Origin: Methanobrevibacter sp.
GTDB taxonomy: Archaea; Methanobacteriota; Methanobacteria; Methanobacteriales; Methanobacteriaceae
Assembly (NCBI RefSeq): GCF_017940815.1
Contig: NZ_JAGAXX010000009.1
Coordinates: 30,547-94,546 of the forward strand
Length of the DNA: 64,000 bases
Direction of reading: 5' to 3'
Each line of letters begins with the position of its first letter. Within the stretch, counting starts at the first letter, position 1. Positions 28,133-39,118 of this stretch are shown here, in pieces. A model generated the notes under the pieces. That model searched no databases and was not told where the DNA came from. It saw nothing but the letters and a program-made list of their open reading frames with translations. Position numbers and translations under genes: made by a program.

Positions 28133-28558
28133 AACTTATCACTTCAATACTTAATATATCCGACACTATTAAAATACATTTCACACACTTTATATATTAG
28201 TTTAACCAAAATATTATTTGTAGTATTGAAGAAATACTTGAAATTATTATATACTTATTGAGTTTATTTACATTATTCATTATTATAATTATTATTAATT
28301 AAACAAATCGAGGAGAAAAATTATTATTAGGACAAAATAAAGAAATATTATAAATTAAATTATCAAAAAAAAAATTAGTATAACTTAGTAATCCTTATAG
28401 TAAAACTCTCCAAATGTATTAACTCTTTTTAGTGTATAAAAGGTCGAAAGATCAAATTATCGTATAATTTATGCAAGTTACTCGCCTAAAAATAATTTAT
28501 ATTTTTAGTTTTATTACATAAATTATCCCGATTGAATTAAGCTTAGGAGGCTTAAAAT
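28133..28558. other. Intergenic region upstream of dnaG
   Basis: A 426-bp A/T-rich region between the divergent RraA-like gene and dnaG. A minus-strand TATA-like TATATAAAG (28188-28196) probably serves the RraA-like gene. A/T-rich candidates upstream of dnaG lie near 28495-28530. I see no tRNA, ORF or strong hairpin. The moderately GC-richer stretch 28435-28480 is the only part that might hold a small RNA. Confidence 0.4.
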
Positions 28559-29809
28559 ATGGGAAAAGGTGAAGAATTAACAACAACAAAATATTTAATC
28601 CATGCCCAAATTACAGCTAATGGTATTGTTGAAAAACCAGATGTTGTTGGTGCTGTATTCGGGCAAACTGAAGGTTTACTTAGTAACGATTTAGATTTAA
28701 GAGAACTCCAAAGAACTGGAAGAATCGGAAGAATCCAAGTTAACATTCACTCAAACAGTGGAAGAGCAAAAGGAGAAATCGTGATTCCATCCAGTTTAGA
28801 CAGAGTTGAAACCGCCATACTCGCTGCATCACTCGAAACCATCAATAGAGTTGGTCCTTGTGAAGCAGAAATTCAAACTTTAAAAGTTGAAGATGTAAGG
28901 GCTGTCAAAAGGGAACAAGTTGTTAACCGTGCAAAAGAAATCTACAAAAACATGGTTGAAAGCGTTGGCCCTACCAGCATGAAAATGATTGAAGAAGTAA
29001 GAGAAGCAATGAGAGTTCATGAAATCTCTGAATACGGTGACGATCGCCTTCCTGCTGGCCCAAGTATCCACACATCCGATGCAATTATTGTTGTCGAAGG
29101 ACGTAGTGACGTTTTAAACTTACTTAAATACGGAATCAAAAATACCGTAGCAGTTGAAGGAGTAAGCGTACCTCGTTCCATTGGTGAATTAAGTAAAAAA
29201 AGAACAACAACTGCATTTGTTGATGGTGACAGAGGCGGAGAATTGATCTTAAAAGAATTATTACAAATAGGTGATGTGGACTACATTACCCGTGCTCCAA
29301 AAGGAAAAGAAGTGGAAGACTTGGAAAAAGACGAAGTATTAGTCGCTCTTAGAGACAAAGTCCCTACTGCACAGTTCTTAGCTACATCCAACATTTTAAA
29401 TGATTCCAATAACAACAATAACAAAAAAAGAGAAAACAATAGAAATAACAGAAGAAATCAAAAATACAACCGCCATGAAAAACAACAAAAAGTTGTAAAA
29501 GAGCCGGAACCTGAAATTGAAGATGATGAAGTAAGCTTAATGAAAGACATGCTTAAAGAATTTGAAGGAACCGGATGCGGAGCTATCTTAGATGAAGCAT
29601 TGAATATGACCAAAGAAGTGGAAGTTGAAAATATTTATGAAGAAATCAAAAATATTGAAGGCACCGCCGACACTGTAATATTCGATGGAGTCATCTCACA
29701 AAGATTATTGGACGTTGCTTCCGAAAAAGGAATCAACAAGTTAGTCGCTTTTAAATCAATGAACATTGTTAAAAAGCCACATGACGTCAAAATCATTACT
29801 ATTGACTAA
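28559..29809 (+). CDS. dnaG: DNA primase DnaG, archaeal
   Basis: Bacterial-type primase homolog of archaea, linked in other archaea to the exosome as an RNA-binding subunit and to primer synthesis. 416 residues. The Toprim domain (~170-260) has the Glu motif AIIVVEGRSDVLNLLKYG and the DxD motif AFVDGDRGGELI. The N-terminal archaeal DnaG domain (~1-165) contains GAVFGQTEGLL. A low-complexity Asn/Arg/Lys linker (~285-315) leads to a C-terminal helical domain ending in a conserved MNIVKKPHDVKII. AGGAGG lies 9 nt before the ATG. A terminator follows. Confidence 0.95.
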   Translation: MGKGEELTTTKYLIHAQITANGIVEKPDVVGAVFGQTEGLLSNDLDLRELQRTGRIGRIQVNIHSNSGRAKGEIVIPSSLDRVETAILAASLETINRVGPCEAEIQTLKVEDVRAVKREQVVNRAKEIYKNMVESVGPTSMKMIEEVREAMRVHEISEYGDDRLPAGPSIHTSDAIIVVEGRSDVLNLLKYGIKNTVAVEGVSVPRSIGELSKKRTTTAFVDGDRGGELILKELLQIGDVDYITRAPKGKEVEDLEKDEVLVALRDKVPTAQFLATSNILNDSNNNNNKKRENNRNNRRNQKYNRHEKQQKVVKEPEPEIEDDEVSLMKDMLKEFEGTGCGAILDEALNMTKEVEVENIYEEIKNIEGTADTVIFDGVISQRLLDVASEKGINKLVAFKSMNIVKKPHDVKIITID

Positions 29810-29810
29810 A

Positions 29811-29838
29811 TGAGAATATTATATTCTCAACTTTTTTT
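29811..29838 (+). terminator. Terminator after dnaG
   Basis: TGAGAATAT (29811-29819) pairs with ATATTCTCA (29821-29829) almost without a loop, then a run of seven T begins at 29832. It lies directly after the dnaG stop. Confidence 0.7.
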
Positions 29839-29945
29839 ATTTTTAAAACTGTTTAGTTTTTGTTAAATAAATAAGCAAAAGTCAATTAATAATAAATAAC
29901 ATAATTAATAAATATATTATGGGATTCGAAATTGGAGGAAATAAA

Positions 29946-30554
29946 ATGAATATAAATATGGAAAATTATTACAGTACTAGGAAAAATGTTTTTGAAAGAA
30001 TACAAGACGCTAGTACCGCAACTAAGGTTATAATGTCCTTGATCATGGCATGCATAACCGGTATTATGGCACAAATAATTATCCCACTCCCATGGACTCC
30101 AGTCCCTATCACTGCTCAAACTTTTGCAGTTTTATGTTCTGGTTTATTCTTAGGTAAAAAATATGGATGCTTAAGCCAAATCTTTTACGTTGTATTAGGA
30201 GTAGCATTTATCCCATGGTTTGGAGGAATGACTGGAGGAATTGAAGTTTTACTCGGTTCAACCGGTGGATTCTTAATTGGATTTATTATTGCAGCATACT
30301 TTATCGGATTAATTACTGAAAAATATGCTCATGCACGTAGCTTCACAAAAATGGCTGTTGTCATTGGAGTTGCTAACTTCGCAATAATTTACATTCCAGG
30401 TTTAGCAGGTCTTGCTTTATTCCTTTCTTCACAAGGAATGGCCTTCGGAATTTATGATCTCTTAATGATGGGCCTTATTCCATTCATCGCTGGAGACATT
30501 GTAAAAATCTTAGGTGCAGCAGCATTATCCAAAGCATTTTTACCAAAAGACTAA
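29946..30554 (+). CDS. bioY: Biotin transporter BioY (ECF S-component)
   Basis: Integral membrane substrate-binding subunit for biotin uptake, 202 residues with six hydrophobic helices. Typical BioY stretches are WTPVPITAQTFAVLCSGLFL (~56-75), FIPWFGGMTGG and GSTGGFLIGFIIAAYFIG. I placed the start at ATG 29946, nine codons inside the longest frame, because a GGAGG lies 7 nt before it. No EcfA/EcfT genes are adjacent, so it would use a shared module or work alone. No riboswitch is seen. A terminator follows the stop. Confidence 0.92.
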   Translation: MNINMENYYSTRKNVFERIQDASTATKVIMSLIMACITGIMAQIIIPLPWTPVPITAQTFAVLCSGLFLGKKYGCLSQIFYVVLGVAFIPWFGGMTGGIEVLLGSTGGFLIGFIIAAYFIGLITEKYAHARSFTKMAVVIGVANFAIIYIPGLAGLALFLSSQGMAFGIYDLLMMGLIPFIAGDIVKILGAAALSKAFLPKD

Positions 30555-30582
30555 AAAGGTTTTTAAAACCTTTCTTTTTTTA
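30554..30582 (+). terminator. Terminator after bioY
   Basis: AAAGGTTTT pairs with AAAACCTTT within 30555-30573, followed by C and a run of seven T. It lies directly after the bioY stop codon. Confidence 0.65.
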
Positions 30583-30600
30583 TTTATTTTACGGATTTTC

Positions 30601-30999
30601 ATGAAACTTGTTTTAAGAGGACATCACCTGTTATGCCTTAAGGGATTTCAGGGCTATGGCTATGATGAGGACTTTACAAAAAATATGACTGAAGTCAATT
30701 CCAAACGAAAACAACCTAACACCACAATTTCTCTTGTCTCCTCACCCGATGACATATGTTCAGCATGTCCCAACCTAACAGATAATCTTTGCGAAAATGA
30801 AAAGCAAAATCAGAGAATCATTGACATGGACAATGAGGTTCTGAAGAGACTTGACACCACAAGGGAATACGATTCAATAGAATTGTTTGAAAAAATTGAT
30901 GAGATTTTTACTACAAAAGAAAGTGTCGACAAAATCTGTTTAAATTGTATGTGGCACGAAAAATGTTTATTTTATCAAAAATTATCAAATCACCGATAG
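30601..30999 (+). CDS. DUF1284 Cys-rich protein
   Basis: A 132-residue protein of the DUF1284 family, found mostly in archaea and clostridia. The N-terminus KLVLRGHHLLCLKGFQGYGY is diagnostic. Two cysteine clusters (CSACPNLTDNLC, ~59-70, and CLNCMWHEKC near residue 115) could bind a metal or Fe-S cluster; its function is unknown. The start is ATG 30601, because the DUF1284 domain begins there. Upstream in-frame sequence runs antigenically unlike the family through the bioY 3' end and terminator. There is no Shine-Dalgarno, so the mRNA may be leaderless. Confidence 0.75.
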   Translation: MKLVLRGHHLLCLKGFQGYGYDEDFTKNMTEVNSKRKQPNTTISLVSSPDDICSACPNLTDNLCENEKQNQRIIDMDNEVLKRLDTTREYDSIELFEKIDEIFTTKESVDKICLNCMWHEKCLFYQKLSNHR

Positions 31000-31016
31000 G
31001 TTTAAATACTACATGA

Positions 31017-31029
31017 TAAATATATATTA
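31017..31029 (+). promoter_or_regulatory. Promoter of tRNA-Gln
   Basis: The A/T box AAATATATATTAA lies ~26-38 bp upstream of the tRNA 5' end, the usual spacing for an archaeal TATA element of a tRNA gene. Confidence 0.55.
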
Positions 31030-31047
31030 AATGTTGTACTAAGTACA

Positions 31048-31126
<79 letters not shown>

Positions 31127-31153
31127 CTCAACTAACTTTTTTTGGATATTTTT

Positions 31154-32281
31154 ATGGAAAAGCTATTACTTATTGGAATTGATACAAGAAGTATGCTTAA
31201 CAGTGCTTTAAAATTAGATTACGATATCTATTCCACCAGCTATTTTTCAACTTCAGACACACCCACAATCAAAAATCAAAAGATTATTCTAAAGGAAAGT
31301 GAAGATGAAAGCTGCGGAATCTTTGAAGACAGTTTTGACAGCAAGCACATTTTAGAAATATCTGCAGATTTCATTGATGAGGTTGACCACATCATACCTA
31401 TTTCCGGAATATCTCCAAGTGACTTTTCAAAAAAAGATCAAAAGAAGATTCTGGGAAACAAGAACGTCAAGGACATTGAGAACAAGTACAAATTTTTCAA
31501 GAAAATCAAAAATGAATTCCTAACTCCTATGACTTTTAGTGTGAATGATGTAGATGAAGCCATTGAAATAAATAATTCTTATCCCGAAAGTCAATTTATT
31601 TTAAAACCCCTTCAAGGAAGTGGAGGCTATGATGTCAACCTACTAAATAATGCTAGAGGTATGGAATTTAATGATACTGAATTCATCTTGCAGGAATATG
31701 TTCATGGAGTGAACCTAAGTTCATCAGTACTTGCAAGTGATTCGGAATATAAAACCATCACAAACTCAAGATTGCTGACAATGAATGACTTTAACAAAAA
31801 TGACAGTTTCATATATGTTGGAAACATACTCCCATTGACACAGGAGTCAATCATGACCAACACTGAAAACATTGATGAAATCATTGAGTGCATGAAACAC
31901 ACCAGCGAAAATTTGGCTCAAAAATTTAAACTAATGGGATCAAACGGTGTGGATTACATACTTAATGAAAATGGGTTATATGTGATTGAAGTCAATCCTA
32001 GAATTCAGGGAACATTCGAATGTGTGGAACAGGCTTATGGAATCAACATGCTTGACGCTCACATCAGGGCATGCCAGGGGGAAATAATTGAAATTCCAAA
32101 GGCGGAATATTACTCATACAAAAAAATAATCTATTCCCCAACAAGAAACAAATACTCAAAAATCAACCTGGACAACATTTATGACCTTCCTCACATAGGG
32201 TCAATTACAGAAAAAGACGAACCATTGCTAACAATTATTGACAAATCCAGTGATTTTAAAAAATTATGTGAAAAAGTTTAA
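31154..32281 (+). CDS. ATP-grasp family enzyme (carboligase-like)
   Basis: A 375-residue predicted ATP-dependent carboxylate-amine ligase. The N-terminal ~110 residues form a pre-ATP-grasp domain (KLLLIGIDTRSMLNSALKL). FILKPLQGSGGYDVNLL (~150-166) is the ATP-binding glycine loop. GSNGVDYILNENGLYVIEVN (~257-276) and NPRIQGT give the metal-binding Asp/Glu/Asn set. It resembles the archaeal group annotated as ATP-dependent carboligase; the substrate is unknown. I used ATG 31154 over an upstream TTG. It starts 27 bp after tRNA-Gln with no visible promoter of its own. Confidence 0.78.
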   Translation: MEKLLLIGIDTRSMLNSALKLDYDIYSTSYFSTSDTPTIKNQKIILKESEDESCGIFEDSFDSKHILEISADFIDEVDHIIPISGISPSDFSKKDQKKILGNKNVKDIENKYKFFKKIKNEFLTPMTFSVNDVDEAIEINNSYPESQFILKPLQGSGGYDVNLLNNARGMEFNDTEFILQEYVHGVNLSSSVLASDSEYKTITNSRLLTMNDFNKNDSFIYVGNILPLTQESIMTNTENIDEIIECMKHTSENLAQKFKLMGSNGVDYILNENGLYVIEVNPRIQGTFECVEQAYGINMLDAHIRACQGEIIEIPKAEYYSYKKIIYSPTRNKYSKINLDNIYDLPHIGSITEKDEPLLTIIDKSSDFKKLCEKV

Positions 32282-32309
32282 AAAAGTAGTGAAATTGTAA
32301 ATAACGCAG

Positions 32310-32459
32310 CTAGAATAAACCAACTAGATGCATAATAAATAGTATTACTCCAATTGTTATCATAAAAGTAGTAATTATCATTGCACGAGTCATCCAGATG
32401 AATACTTTAGCCTTATTGTCTGGGTCTTTCATAAATTGGTCAATTGGATTTCTTTTCAT
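32310..32459 (-). CDS. 49-aa single-helix membrane protein downstream of the ATP synthase operon
   Basis: A short ORF: ATG at 32457-32459, stop TAG at 32310-32312. The protein starts MKRNPIDQFMKDPDNKAKVF and continues into a hydrophobic helix (MIITTFMITIGVILFIMHL). The organisation is a cytosolic N-terminal charged segment followed by one membrane span. It is on the same strand as, and ~150 bp downstream of, ahaD. No strong Shine-Dalgarno is seen. Codon use and the clear soluble-then-membrane layout favour a real gene, but conservation is unproven. Confidence 0.55.
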   Translation of the reverse strand: MKRNPIDQFMKDPDNKAKVFIWMTRAMIITTFMITIGVILFIMHLVGLF

Positions 32460-32606
32460 TTTAAACACACTTTCTTGAAATTTCTAGTAAAAAAAATTTT
32501 TACAGTAACTTGATAAAAATAAATATTTTTAAAAATAACAACTTATTTTGATTTTAATTAAAAAAATAATAAAAAATAAAAGAAAATGAAGAAAATTAAG
32601 AAAAAT
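32460..32606. other. Spacer between ahaD and the 49-aa gene
   Basis: A 147-bp A/T-rich spacer with poly-A and poly-T tracts downstream of the ahaD stop. A T-rich stretch on the minus strand (about 32555-32580) could terminate the ATP synthase transcript. No hairpin is obvious. Confidence 0.3.
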
Positions 32607-33290
32607 TTAAGCTTCTGCATTTTCAGCTTCTTTAGCTGCTGCAGCCTTTTCATTCTTCTCAATTGTAGATCTAATCATTTTCAATCTTACAAAGTTTTCC
32701 CTTTCCATTTCTTGGAGTCTCATATCAATATACTTTTCAGTATTTTGGAATCTTGGAATCATAATGTGCTCTAAAGCATTTACCCTACGTTTAGTAGCTT
32801 CGATTTCCTCAGCAAGTAAGTAAATAGTTTTTTCTACTTCACCAAGTTCAATCAAATACTTAAGAGATTCCTCGAATTTCTTTGCAGCTTCGTCTAATTG
32901 GATAGTTGTGTCAGAAAAACCGTAACCCCTGTCAATAATGGATCTTTCTTCCATTTTAACATTGGTTACAGGTACTGCTACACCCATAACACTTCTTGAT
33001 GTAATGTCTACATCAATAGATTCTTTAACGGATAAAGCAGCTTTTCTTACAGCCAAATCACCCATAGCAATTTGAGCTTCAACTAAAGCTTCATTTGCTT
33101 CTTTAAGACTTAATTCTGCATTTTCACGAATACCTTTGACACGATCCAAGATATCAAAAAACTCTTTGATTAAAGCATCTCTTTTTTCCTTGAGTAAACC
33201 ATGCCCTTTAACAGCTAGTTTAGTCCTGTTTTTAAGAGATAATAATTCCATACGAGTTGGATTAATTCCATCTATAATATCTTGTGCCAT
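32607..33290 (-). CDS. ahaD: A1A0 ATP synthase subunit D (central stalk)
   Basis: Rotor central-stalk subunit linking the A3B3 head to the c-ring. 227 residues of predicted long antiparallel coiled coil. [17 protein letters not shown] and [16 protein letters not shown] at the N-terminus, then [17 protein letters not shown] at ~165-182, are hallmark D-subunit segments. The last ~20 residues are Ala/Glu-rich. It is the last gene of the nine-gene operon, 28 bp after ahaB. Confidence 0.95.
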   Translation of the reverse strand: MAQDIIDGINPTRMELLSLKNRTKLAVKGHGLLKEKRDALIKEFFDILDRVKGIRENAELSLKEANEALVEAQIAMGDLAVRKAALSVKESIDVDITSRSVMGVAVPVTNVKMEERSIIDRGYGFSDTTIQLDEAAKKFEESLKYLIELGEVEKTIYLLAEEIEATKRRVNALEHIMIPRFQNTEKYIDMRLQEMERENFVRLKMIRSTIEKNEKAAAAKEAENAEA

Positions 33291-33318
33291 TTAATCACCT
33301 ACATTTACTGTAATGAGA

Positions 33319-34710
<1,392 letters not shown>

Positions 34711-34712
34711 TT

Positions 34713-36455
34713 TTAAGCCTCACTGCATTGTTTAGTAATTGCGGATTGAATTTCTTCAATTTTTGCATCAAATTCATCTTGTGGGATGTATTTCATTTTA
34801 CCGATGTCTTCTTTAACAGGTAATGCTACAATGTTTGCGATTGGAGCTCCTCTGTTAACAGCTGCAAGAGATTCTTTGTAGAATAATAAAATGGTTTTTA
34901 ACATTTTGTACTGTTTGTCAGGTGCACAGTAGGTATCTACATCATCAAATGCGTTTTGTTGCAAGAAGTCTTCTCTTAACATACGTGTAGTTTCTAATGT
35001 AGCTTGGTCAGTTTCTGGTAATGCATCAGGACCGACTAATTGTACAATTTCTTGTAACTCGGATTCTTTTTGTAATAATCCCATAGCTTGGTCACGAGTT
35101 GCTCTCCAATCTGCAGCTACGTTTTCAGCCCACCAACCTTCAATACTGTCTACATATAATGAGTAACTTTGTAACCAGTCGATTGAAGGGAAGTGACGTT
35201 TATCTGCAAGGGATGCATCTAACGCCCAGAACACTTTACAGATACGTAATGTGTTTTGGGTAACAGGTTCGGATAAGTCCCCACCAGGAGGTGATACTGC
35301 ACCGACTACGGAAATTGAAGCAACATTTGGTTCAGTTCCGATAGTTTTTACTCTTCCTGCTCTTTCGTAGAATTGTGCTAATCTGGATGCTAAGTATGCA
35401 GGGTAACCTTCTTCCCCAGGCATTTCTTCTAATCTTCCAGAAATCTCCCTCATAGCTTCAGCCCATCTTGAGGTTGAATCTGCCATAAGTGCTACGTCAT
35501 AACCTTGGTCACGGTAATATTCAGCAATAGTAATACCAGTGTATACACATGCTTCACGAGCTGCTACCGGCATGTTTGAAGTGTTTGCAATAAGAACTGT
35601 TCTGTCCATCAATGGGTTTCCAGTTTTAGGGTCGTCAAGGAATGGGAATTCGGTAAGTACTTCAGTCATTTCGTTACCACGTTCACCACATCCGATATAT
35701 ACCACAATATCTGCGTCAGCCCATTTAGCTAATTGTTGTTGTGTAACTGTTTTACCTGATCCGAAAGGACCTGGAATAGCAGCTGCTCCTCCTTTAGCTA
35801 CGGAGAAGAAAGTGTCTTGTGCTCTTTGACCAGTTACTAATGGTACATCTGGATCTAATTTTTCAATGTAAGGACGACTTCTTTTTACAGGCCATTTTTG
35901 GAGCATTTGGATTTTTTCACCATCAACTGCTGCAATGTCTTCAAGTACAGTGTATTCGCCTTCTGCTGCGATTTCTGTAACTTCTCCTTCCATAGTTGGT
36001 GGTACCATGATTTTGTGTAAAACTGCGGTAGTTTCTTGTACTTCACCGAGCACGTCTCCGCCTTTTACTTTGTCTCCAACTTTAGCCACTGGTTTAAATG
36101 CCCATTTTTTCTCTTTGTTGATGGAATCTACATCAATACCTCTAGCAATGAAGTCACCAGATTCTTCTCTGATGATTCTTAAAGGTCTTTGAATTCCGTC
36201 AAAAATAGAACTCATTACACCAGGACCGAGTTCTACAGACAATGGACCTCCAGTACATTCAACTACTTCACCCGGTTGGATACCGGCTGTTTCTTCATAT
36301 ACTTGGATAGTTGCGGTGTCACCTTCAAGCTCAATGATCTCACCGATAAGCTTTTCGTCACCTACCCTAACCATCTCAAGCATCTGAGCCCCTCTCATAC
36401 CATCTGCAATAATAACAGGCCCAGCAATCTTAATAATATTTCCTTCAATAATCAT
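34713..36455 (-). CDS. ahaA: A1A0 ATP synthase subunit A (catalytic)
   Basis: Catalytic ATP-forming subunit. 580 residues. The Walker A motif is [20 protein letters not shown] (~229-248), preceded by the archaeal/V-type non-homologous region (~110-195). [16 protein letters not shown] carries the catalytic Glu, and [20 protein letters not shown] the Walker B/arginine region. No intein interrupts the P-loop, which does happen in some archaea. It overlaps ahaF by 4 bp. Confidence 0.97.
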   Translation of the reverse strand: MIIEGNIIKIAGPVIIADGMRGAQMLEMVRVGDEKLIGEIIELEGDTATIQVYEETAGIQPGEVVECTGGPLSVELGPGVMSSIFDGIQRPLRIIREESGDFIARGIDVDSINKEKKWAFKPVAKVGDKVKGGDVLGEVQETTAVLHKIMVPPTMEGEVTEIAAEGEYTVLEDIAAVDGEKIQMLQKWPVKRSRPYIEKLDPDVPLVTGQRAQDTFFSVAKGGAAAIPGPFGSGKTVTQQQLAKWADADIVVYIGCGERGNEMTEVLTEFPFLDDPKTGNPLMDRTVLIANTSNMPVAAREACVYTGITIAEYYRDQGYDVALMADSTSRWAEAMREISGRLEEMPGEEGYPAYLASRLAQFYERAGRVKTIGTEPNVASISVVGAVSPPGGDLSEPVTQNTLRICKVFWALDASLADKRHFPSIDWLQSYSLYVDSIEGWWAENVAADWRATRDQAMGLLQKESELQEIVQLVGPDALPETDQATLETTRMLREDFLQQNAFDDVDTYCAPDKQYKMLKTILLFYKESLAAVNRGAPIANIVALPVKEDIGKMKYIPQDEFDAKIEEIQSAITKQCSEA

Positions 36456-36769
36456 TTAACCATCTCTACCCCAATAACTCTTTTAATAAGGTCATTTATT
36501 TGATCAGATGAACCTTCTGAGGACCCATCTTTATCTGGTATTTCAATTATCATTGGTAAAACGTTTGAACCAATTTTTCTATTAATATGATTTCTTATTT
36601 CATTAGCCATTAATTGAGTCATGATAATAATTGAAATTTCATCATCTAAAAATTTATCAAAAGCTGCGATAGCTTCTTCAGGAGTATTAACTACTTCTGC
36701 TTGTTTGACACCACCTAATCTAAATCCGGAAACAGTGTCAATATCACCTATAATTGCTACTGAACTCAT
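36452..36769 (-). CDS. ahaF: A1A0 ATP synthase subunit F
   Basis: Central-stalk/regulatory subunit. 105 residues with a Rossmann-like N-terminal domain ([18 protein letters not shown], then [20 protein letters not shown]) and a flexible C-terminal tail that in homologs contacts the A3B3 head. The 4-bp overlaps with ahaC upstream and ahaA downstream indicate tight coupling. Confidence 0.93.
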   Translation of the reverse strand: MSSVAIIGDIDTVSGFRLGGVKQAEVVNTPEEAIAAFDKFLDDEISIIIMTQLMANEIRNHINRKIGSNVLPMIIEIPDKDGSSEGSSDQINDLIKRVIGVEMVK

Positions 36770-37920
36770 ATTAACATCTCCATGATTTTAGAATTAGGGA
36801 AGTCTGCTTCTCTTTTTGCTCTTGCAATAATTTTTAAATTCTTAATTTCATTTTCTTTTTGACTTAAATAACCAATAATTGGACCAATTCCTAATGGTTT
36901 TTTAGAAGCTAAAGATTTTGAATAATCTGAAGTGTATTGGTCTAATGCTTTTTCGAATACAGCAACTGAACCAGTTTCATTGTAAACTGGCATTACATCA
37001 GTTAATGCTTCAGAATATTTTGTTCCTTCTAAACCAGATACTACATTTGTAACATCTGGAGATTCCATTAAATCTTTGAGTTTCCATTCACGTAATTGGT
37101 ACCCTTCTTCTAATGTATAAGGTGAGATTGCATCGTAATCAAGACCATCTTCTTTAGCCCTTATAATTAGTTTAAGATTAGCTACATCAACTTGAGTTCC
37201 TACATATGAGTATAAGATTTGTTTGTTCTCATCGGAAGGAACGTCAGTAGAACGTAATAATTTGCCTAAATAGTATTTATCTAAAGCTGATTCTAATGGA
37301 AGAATCATTTTAGTATCTTCATATTGTGGAAGAGCATCTTCTAATGCTGTTGCATATTCAGTACCATCTAAACTTGTTACAATATCGGTTACATTTTCAG
37401 AATCAGCTAAGGATTCTAATTCCTCGTATAATGATCCACAAGGGATTAATAATTCTCTTGTTTCATCAGGAGTAAGACCAACTTCCTTAGCGGTTAAAAG
37501 ACTTTTGATATTGTCGATGTCTGCTTTTTTAGACATGACGTCAAAAGGTTTTTTAATGTCTTTAGGAGCTAATCTTGCAACGAAATCGTAAGTGTTAGCA
37601 CGTTCAACGTCTAATGCTTTGTCAAGTGGATAGTCGTCTAATACGTCAGCGTATTCAGGAACACCTTTGAGGTAATTTTCAACTTCTTCAACATTGTTGG
37701 TTTCAACAAGTTCAGAAATTTGTTTTTCATCAAATAATCTTCCTTTTCTAGCTCTTACTCTTGCACTTGGGTTAAGATAAGGATAAATGTCCAAAATTGG
37801 TCTGGATGTAATGATTACAACTACTGCACCAACAACAAGTATTGCGATAACACAGAATACCAAGAATGTTTCTTGTGTTAATCCCAAAGAACTTATTAAG
37901 GTAGCAATTCCATCTGCCAT
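36766..37920 (-). CDS. ahaC: A1A0 ATP synthase subunit C (V-type d-like)
   Basis: Links the central stalk to the c-ring. 384 residues, homologous to V-ATPase subunit d, with three repeated helical bundles (ILPLESALDKYYLGKLLRS, then LRIIRAKEDGLDYDAI-type segments and ENEIKNLKIIARAKREAD). An N-terminal hydrophobic segment (~18-40, LVFCVIAILVVGAVVVIIT) is an extra membrane-like stretch not typical of the whole family. It starts 15 bp after ahaE. Confidence 0.93.
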   Translation of the reverse strand: MADGIATLISSLGLTQETFLVFCVIAILVVGAVVVIITSRPILDIYPYLNPSARVRARKGRLFDEKQISELVETNNVEEVENYLKGVPEYADVLDDYPLDKALDVERANTYDFVARLAPKDIKKPFDVMSKKADIDNIKSLLTAKEVGLTPDETRELLIPCGSLYEELESLADSENVTDIVTSLDGTEYATALEDALPQYEDTKMILPLESALDKYYLGKLLRSTDVPSDENKQILYSYVGTQVDVANLKLIIRAKEDGLDYDAISPYTLEEGYQLREWKLKDLMESPDVTNVVSGLEGTKYSEALTDVMPVYNETGSVAVFEKALDQYTSDYSKSLASKKPLGIGPIIGYLSQKENEIKNLKIIARAKREADFPNSKIMEMLI

Positions 37921-37935
37921 AATTTATCCTCCTAA

Positions 37936-38553
37936 TTATTTAAATAATATTTCAGCAACTTCACTACGTAAGATACTTTTAAATCTTTCTAATCTAGCTT
38001 CAATTGTATTATTTACTTCAATATCTCCATTAACGGTTTTTAAAATAGCTCCACCCATAGCATCAATAGGTTCACCTAATGTGAAATTGATTCCTTCTAA
38101 TTGGAAAGAGTCTGAACCGGTTGCAGATAATTCTTTTTTGAATTTTTCAGTATCAGCTTCATTTAATTGAATAATTAAATCGTCAGTGCCGATTTCATCA
38201 GCAGCTTCTTTAATCATTTTACTTAATGAATCTTCATATTCGTCATCGCCTGAAGAAGCTTTTGTTTTTAATTCCCCAATAGCTTGATTGAAAGCAGCTT
38301 CAATTACTTCTTCTTTAGCGCCTAACTCTGCTCTACGAGCATTCATCTTAGCTTCAGAGATAATTTGCTGATATCTCATATCAGATTGTTTTTTACCGTT
38401 TTCTAAAATTTTTGTTTTTTCAGCTTCGGCAGTTTTTTCAGCTTTTGCTTGAATAGCTGAAACTTCAGCATTTGCATCTTGAATGATTACATCAGCTTTC
38501 TCTTGGGCCACAGACATAATGCTTTCAACAATTTTACTTGTGCCTGCGCTCAT
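37936..38553 (-). CDS. ahaE: A1A0 ATP synthase subunit E (peripheral stalk)
   Basis: Peripheral-stalk subunit pairing with AhaH. 205 residues: a long N-terminal coiled coil (~10-100, Ala/Glu/Lys-rich with KTKILENGKKQSDMRYQQII) and a globular C-terminal head (~105-205) ending in TIEARLERFKSILRSEVAE, a conserved family end. GGAGG precedes the ATG. Gaps are 13 bp to ahaK and 15 bp to ahaC. Confidence 0.93.
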   Translation of the reverse strand: MSAGTSKIVESIMSVAQEKADVIIQDANAEVSAIQAKAEKTAEAEKTKILENGKKQSDMRYQQIISEAKMNARRAELGAKEEVIEAAFNQAIGELKTKASSGDDEYEDSLSKMIKEAADEIGTDDLIIQLNEADTEKFKKELSATGSDSFQLEGINFTLGEPIDAMGGAILKTVNGDIEVNNTIEARLERFKSILRSEVAEILFK

Positions 38554-38566
38554 ACAAACTGCCTCC

Positions 38567-39052
38567 TTAACCTAAGATTCCACCGAATACCATAAGTAAA
38601 ATAGCAATCAAGAAACCGTAAATAGCTTGTGTTTCTGGTAATGCAGAGAAAATAATACCACGAGCAAACATGTCGTTATCTTCTACGATAGCACCAACGG
38701 ATGATGCTGCTGCCATACCTTGTCCCATACCGGAACCTAAACCTGCAAATCCAATGGATGCACCTACACCGATAGCTACAATACCAGCTTCAGTAGGTAA
38801 TCCTTGTCCTCCACCGAGTAATCCGGAGAATACTAATAATAAGATTGCAACCAAGAACCCGTAAATAGCCTGAGTTTCTGGTAATGCAGAGAAAATAATA
38901 CCTCTTGCAAACATGTCATTGTCTTCTGCAACTGCACCTACAGATCCTGCAGCTGCCATACCTTGACCTAAACCGGAACCTAATCCAGCAAAACCAATTG
39001 CTACTCCAGCACCAATAGCTGCTAAAGCAGTACCTAAAGCAATTTCTACCAT
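38567..39052 (-). CDS. ahaK: A1A0 ATP synthase subunit K (c-ring), duplicated hairpin
   Basis: Proteolipid rotor subunit carrying the coupling ion. 161 residues contain two tandem helical hairpins (four membrane helices) that are nearly identical to each other. Each hairpin keeps an ion-binding set: GLGSGLGQGMAAA with Gln30 and LPETQAIYGF with Glu59, Thr60 and Tyr64 in the first, and the same motifs with Gln111, Glu140, Thr141 and Tyr145 in the second. The Gln plus Glu-Thr-x3-Tyr pattern is the Na+-binding signature known from Na+-coupled rotary ATPases. Both carboxylates are retained, unlike V-type c subunits that have lost one. Confidence 0.95.
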   Translation of the reverse strand: MVEIALGTALAAIGAGVAIGFAGLGSGLGQGMAAAGSVGAVAEDNDMFARGIIFSALPETQAIYGFLVAILLLVFSGLLGGGQGLPTEAGIVAIGVGASIGFAGLGSGMGQGMAAASSVGAIVEDNDMFARGIIFSALPETQAIYGFLIAILLMVFGGILG

Positions 39053-39118
39053 ATTTAATTCACCTTTGAAATAATATTGATTTTTTAAATTTTAATTTAA
39101 GATATAAATGAAAAATTT

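Noticed and set aside
29811..29838. Inverted repeat after dnaG as a regulatory operator
   Set aside because: Position and T-run fit a terminator better.
29840..29945. Riboswitch upstream of bioY
   Set aside because: The region is short and A/T-rich, without a conserved structured core.
34713..36455. Possible intein in the ATP synthase A subunit
   Set aside because: Length is the normal 580 residues and the P-loop is continuous.
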